Below, one piece after another: positions 24,017-25,572 of a DNA stretch of 25,572 nt; position 1 is the first letter of the stretch; each line of letters begins with the position of its first letter. The stretch is from Zwartia sp. Lineage in GTDB: Bacteria > Pseudomonadota > Gammaproteobacteria > Burkholderiales > Burkholderiaceae_B. A program made the position numbers and the translations under genes. The notes under the pieces are model-generated. The model saw only the letters and a program-made list of their open reading frames with translations. It was not told the origin of the DNA and ran no database searches. The DNA is taken from assembly GCA_030653405.1 (NCBI GenBank), contig JAURZO010000078.1:1-25572 (forward strand), in the 5' to 3' direction.

Positions 24017-24907
24017 TCAGCTCGTTTTCGACTTGCGAGGATCAAGCACGTCACGGAAACCGTCTCCAAGCAGGTTCACGGCCAGCACAGTCGCTGACAG
24101 GAATACCGCAGGGAAAAATATGATGTACGGCAAGATTTGAAATAGCGTACGACCATCGGCCATGATGTTGCCCCAAGAAGGGATGATCGGCGGGACACCC
24201 GCTCCGATAAACGACAAGATAGACTCAGTAATCATGGCGGATGCGCAGATATAGGTTGCCTGTACAGTGAGTGGAGCCAAGGTGTTAGGCAAAATATGTC
24301 GCCAAATCAGCATCGGCATGCGACAGCCGCACGTAATCGCCGCATCGACATAGGCTTGCTCACGGAGCGACAACACCACACCGCGAACCAGTCGCGAGAC
24401 GCGCGGAATCTCTGCGATGGTGATCGCGATCACCACATTTTCCACACTGGCACGCGTCAACGCCATCAATGCAATGGCCAGCAAGATCGGAGGAATGGAC
24501 ATCAGTCCGTCCATCACACGCATGATGACGGCATCGGCGCGACGGAAAGTGCCTGAGATCAAACCAATCGCCAGACCAATCACCGAGGCCAAAATAGCCA
24601 CAGCAAAACCAATCGTCAAAGATACACGGGCACCATACATCACACGCGAGTAGATATCTCGTCCAAAGGCATCCGTGCCAAACCAATGTTTGGCGGACGG
24701 TTCAAGGTTACGGTTACGCGGCGCTAGCTCGGTCGGATCCACCGTGCCGAGCCACGGCGCAAACACCGCAATGATCAACATCACAAGCAACAGGCCTGCG
24801 CCAAAAGCGATCGTCGGATTATTGAGCAGAAAACCAAAGAAGCCTTTGCGTTGGCGCCGAGGTTTTAACAAATCCGGTAAGGTGGGGGCAGCAGCGAATT
24901 GAGTCAT
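24017..24907 (-). CDS. Dipeptide/oligopeptide ABC transporter permease, DppC type
   Basis: This is a 296-residue inner-membrane permease. An N-terminal cytoplasmic stretch rich in arginine and lysine leads to a first membrane helix (about 27-52), then the DppC-typical periplasmic loop WFGTDAFGRDIYSRVMYGARVSL (about 74-96), and further helices to about 285. The EAA loop that contacts the ATPases appears as REQAYVDAAITCGCRMPMLIWRHILPN (about 184-210), with C-G-C where most members read A-x-G. It forms the transmembrane pore with the DppB-type subunit. Its ATG shares a base with the TAA of dppB (TAATG), so translation is coupled. The presumed substrate-binding protein gene is not in the window; it may lie upstream beyond the right edge. 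Confidence 0.92.
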   Translation of the reverse strand: MTQFAAAPTLPDLLKPRRQRKGFFGFLLNNPTIAFGAGLLLVMLIIAVFAPWLGTVDPTELAPRNRNLEPSAKHWFGTDAFGRDIYSRVMYGARVSLTIGFAVAILASVIGLAIGLISGTFRRADAVIMRVMDGLMSIPPILLAIALMALTRASVENVVIAITIAEIPRVSRLVRGVVLSLREQAYVDAAITCGCRMPMLIWRHILPNTLAPLTVQATYICASAMITESILSFIGAGVPPIIPSWGNIMADGRTLFQILPYIIFFPAVFLSATVLAVNLLGDGFRDVLDPRKSKTS

Positions 24908-25572
24908 TAGTAACGAATCCTGGGATCAACGATTGTGTAGACCACATCAACGGCGAGATTGACCAGCACATAAACAAAGCTGAACACGACAACCAATCCC
25001 TGAATCAGCGGATAGTCGCGGCGCACAATCGCATCAATCGTCAAACGTCCTAAGCCGGGAATCGCAAACACGCTTTCTGTGACGACCGCCCCGCCGATCA
25101 GCAAAGCGATACCAATACCGATCACAGTCACAACAGGCACAGCCGCGTTTTTGAGCGCATGAATGAACAAAATACCGACCTGTCCCATTCCCTTTGCCTT
25201 GGCCGTACGGATGTAATCCTGCGACAACACCTCAAGCATCGTGGCACGCGTGATGCGTGCAATCAGCGCGATATAGACAAAACCCAGGGCAATCGCGGGC
25301 AACACCAGATGCTCAAACCACACGCCAAACCCCTTGGTATAGGAGACATAGCCTTGCACCGGGAACCAATCGAGTTCGAGAGAGAGAAAGAAACTTAATA
25401 AATAGCCAACGACAAAAACTGGAACTGAAAAACCAATCACTGAAATCGCCATCACGCAGCGGTCAATCCAAGTGCCTGACTTCCAAGCAGCCAGCACTCC
25501 GATTGGCACAGCGATACCGACCGCGAGGACCAGTGTCAGTAACATCAACGACAACGTGGGTTCAATCCGTTG
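24907..25572 (-). CDS. Dipeptide/oligopeptide ABC transporter permease, DppB type (partial)
   Basis: Only the C-terminal 221 residues are inside the window; the frame stays open to base 25572 and must continue beyond it. The visible part reads EPTLSLMLLTLVLAV (typical of DppB middle helices), with several membrane segments, the EAA loop LSQDYIRTAKAKGMGQVGILFIHALKNA that contacts the ATPase subunits, and the family-typical end TIDAIVRRDYPLIQGLVVVF...DVVYTIVDPRIRY. A TTG at 25554 is not a credible start because the homologous sequence extends upstream. It is the first gene of the operon seen here and is coupled to dppC by a one-base overlap. Confidence 0.92.
   Translation of the reverse strand, partial: QRIEPTLSLMLLTLVLAVGIAVPIGVLAAWKSGTWIDRCVMAISVIGFSVPVFVVGYLLSFFLSLELDWFPVQGYVSYTKGFGVWFEHLVLPAIALGFVYIALIARITRATMLEVLSQDYIRTAKAKGMGQVGILFIHALKNAAVPVVTVIGIGIALLIGGAVVTESVFAIPGLGRLTIDAIVRRDYPLIQGLVVVFSFVYVLVNLAVDVVYTIVDPRIRY

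Overview
The window looks like chromosomal DNA of a betaproteobacterium, most likely Burkholderiales (Alcaligenaceae/Comamonadaceae-like), with a G+C near 50% judged by eye. This rests on adjacent Bug/TctC-type extracytoplasmic receptors without a transporter, a CysB-like LysR regulator beside acyl-CoA dehydrogenase pairs, and a Dpp-type ABC operon ending in an MlrC-like protein. I cannot name the genus. I saw no rRNA, tRNA, insertion sequence, integrase or CRISPR array.

Left edge (1-1562). A signal-peptide-bearing N-terminus runs off the edge on the minus strand (probably an MltB-like lytic transglycosylase). Next is an exported metallo-beta-lactamase-fold hydrolase, also minus. An AT-rich 316-bp spacer then holds the presumed promoter of the next block.

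Stressosome/c-di-GMP block (1563-9009, plus strand). Four tightly packed or overlapping genes encode a protoglobin-STAS RsbR, an RsbS, a single polypeptide that fuses an RsbT kinase to an RsbX/SpoIIE-type phosphatase, and a large soluble hybrid histidine kinase (HisKA-HATPase-REC-REC-HPt). By eye, the kinase's N-terminus reads as a degenerate RsbT-like domain. A REC-HD-GYP response regulator and a membrane GGDEF diguanylate cyclase follow. Neither a SigB-type sigma factor nor RsbU/V/W is present, so the likely output is phosphorelay control of c-di-GMP. The proposed chain is: heme ligand (probably O2) to RsbR/S shell, to RsbT-X, to hybrid kinase, to HD-GYP, with the GGDEF enzyme opposing. This is the most interesting part of the window.

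A small YYSGG-repeat lipoprotein (9048-9341, minus) separates this block from the catabolic region.

Acyl-CoA block (9518-20496). On the minus strand lie a CysB-like LysR gene and a pair of acyl-CoA dehydrogenase subunits that end at a strong terminator (9468-9499). Divergent from lysR, on the plus strand, are two Bug receptors, an enoyl-CoA hydratase/isomerase-family protein, a second acyl-CoA dehydrogenase pair and an NDP-forming acyl-CoA synthetase. The lysR/bug spacer contains a palindromic T-N11-A box. The set fits uptake, CoA activation and beta-oxidation-like degradation of an unidentified carboxylate.

Right edge (20485-25572, minus strand). A Dpp/Opp-type ABC operon (dppB partial, dppC, dppD, dppF) is translationally coupled to an MlrC/M81-family metalloprotein, suggesting import and then cytoplasmic cleavage of a peptide or amide. 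Its last gene overlaps the end of the CoA ligase gene tail to tail by 12 bp.
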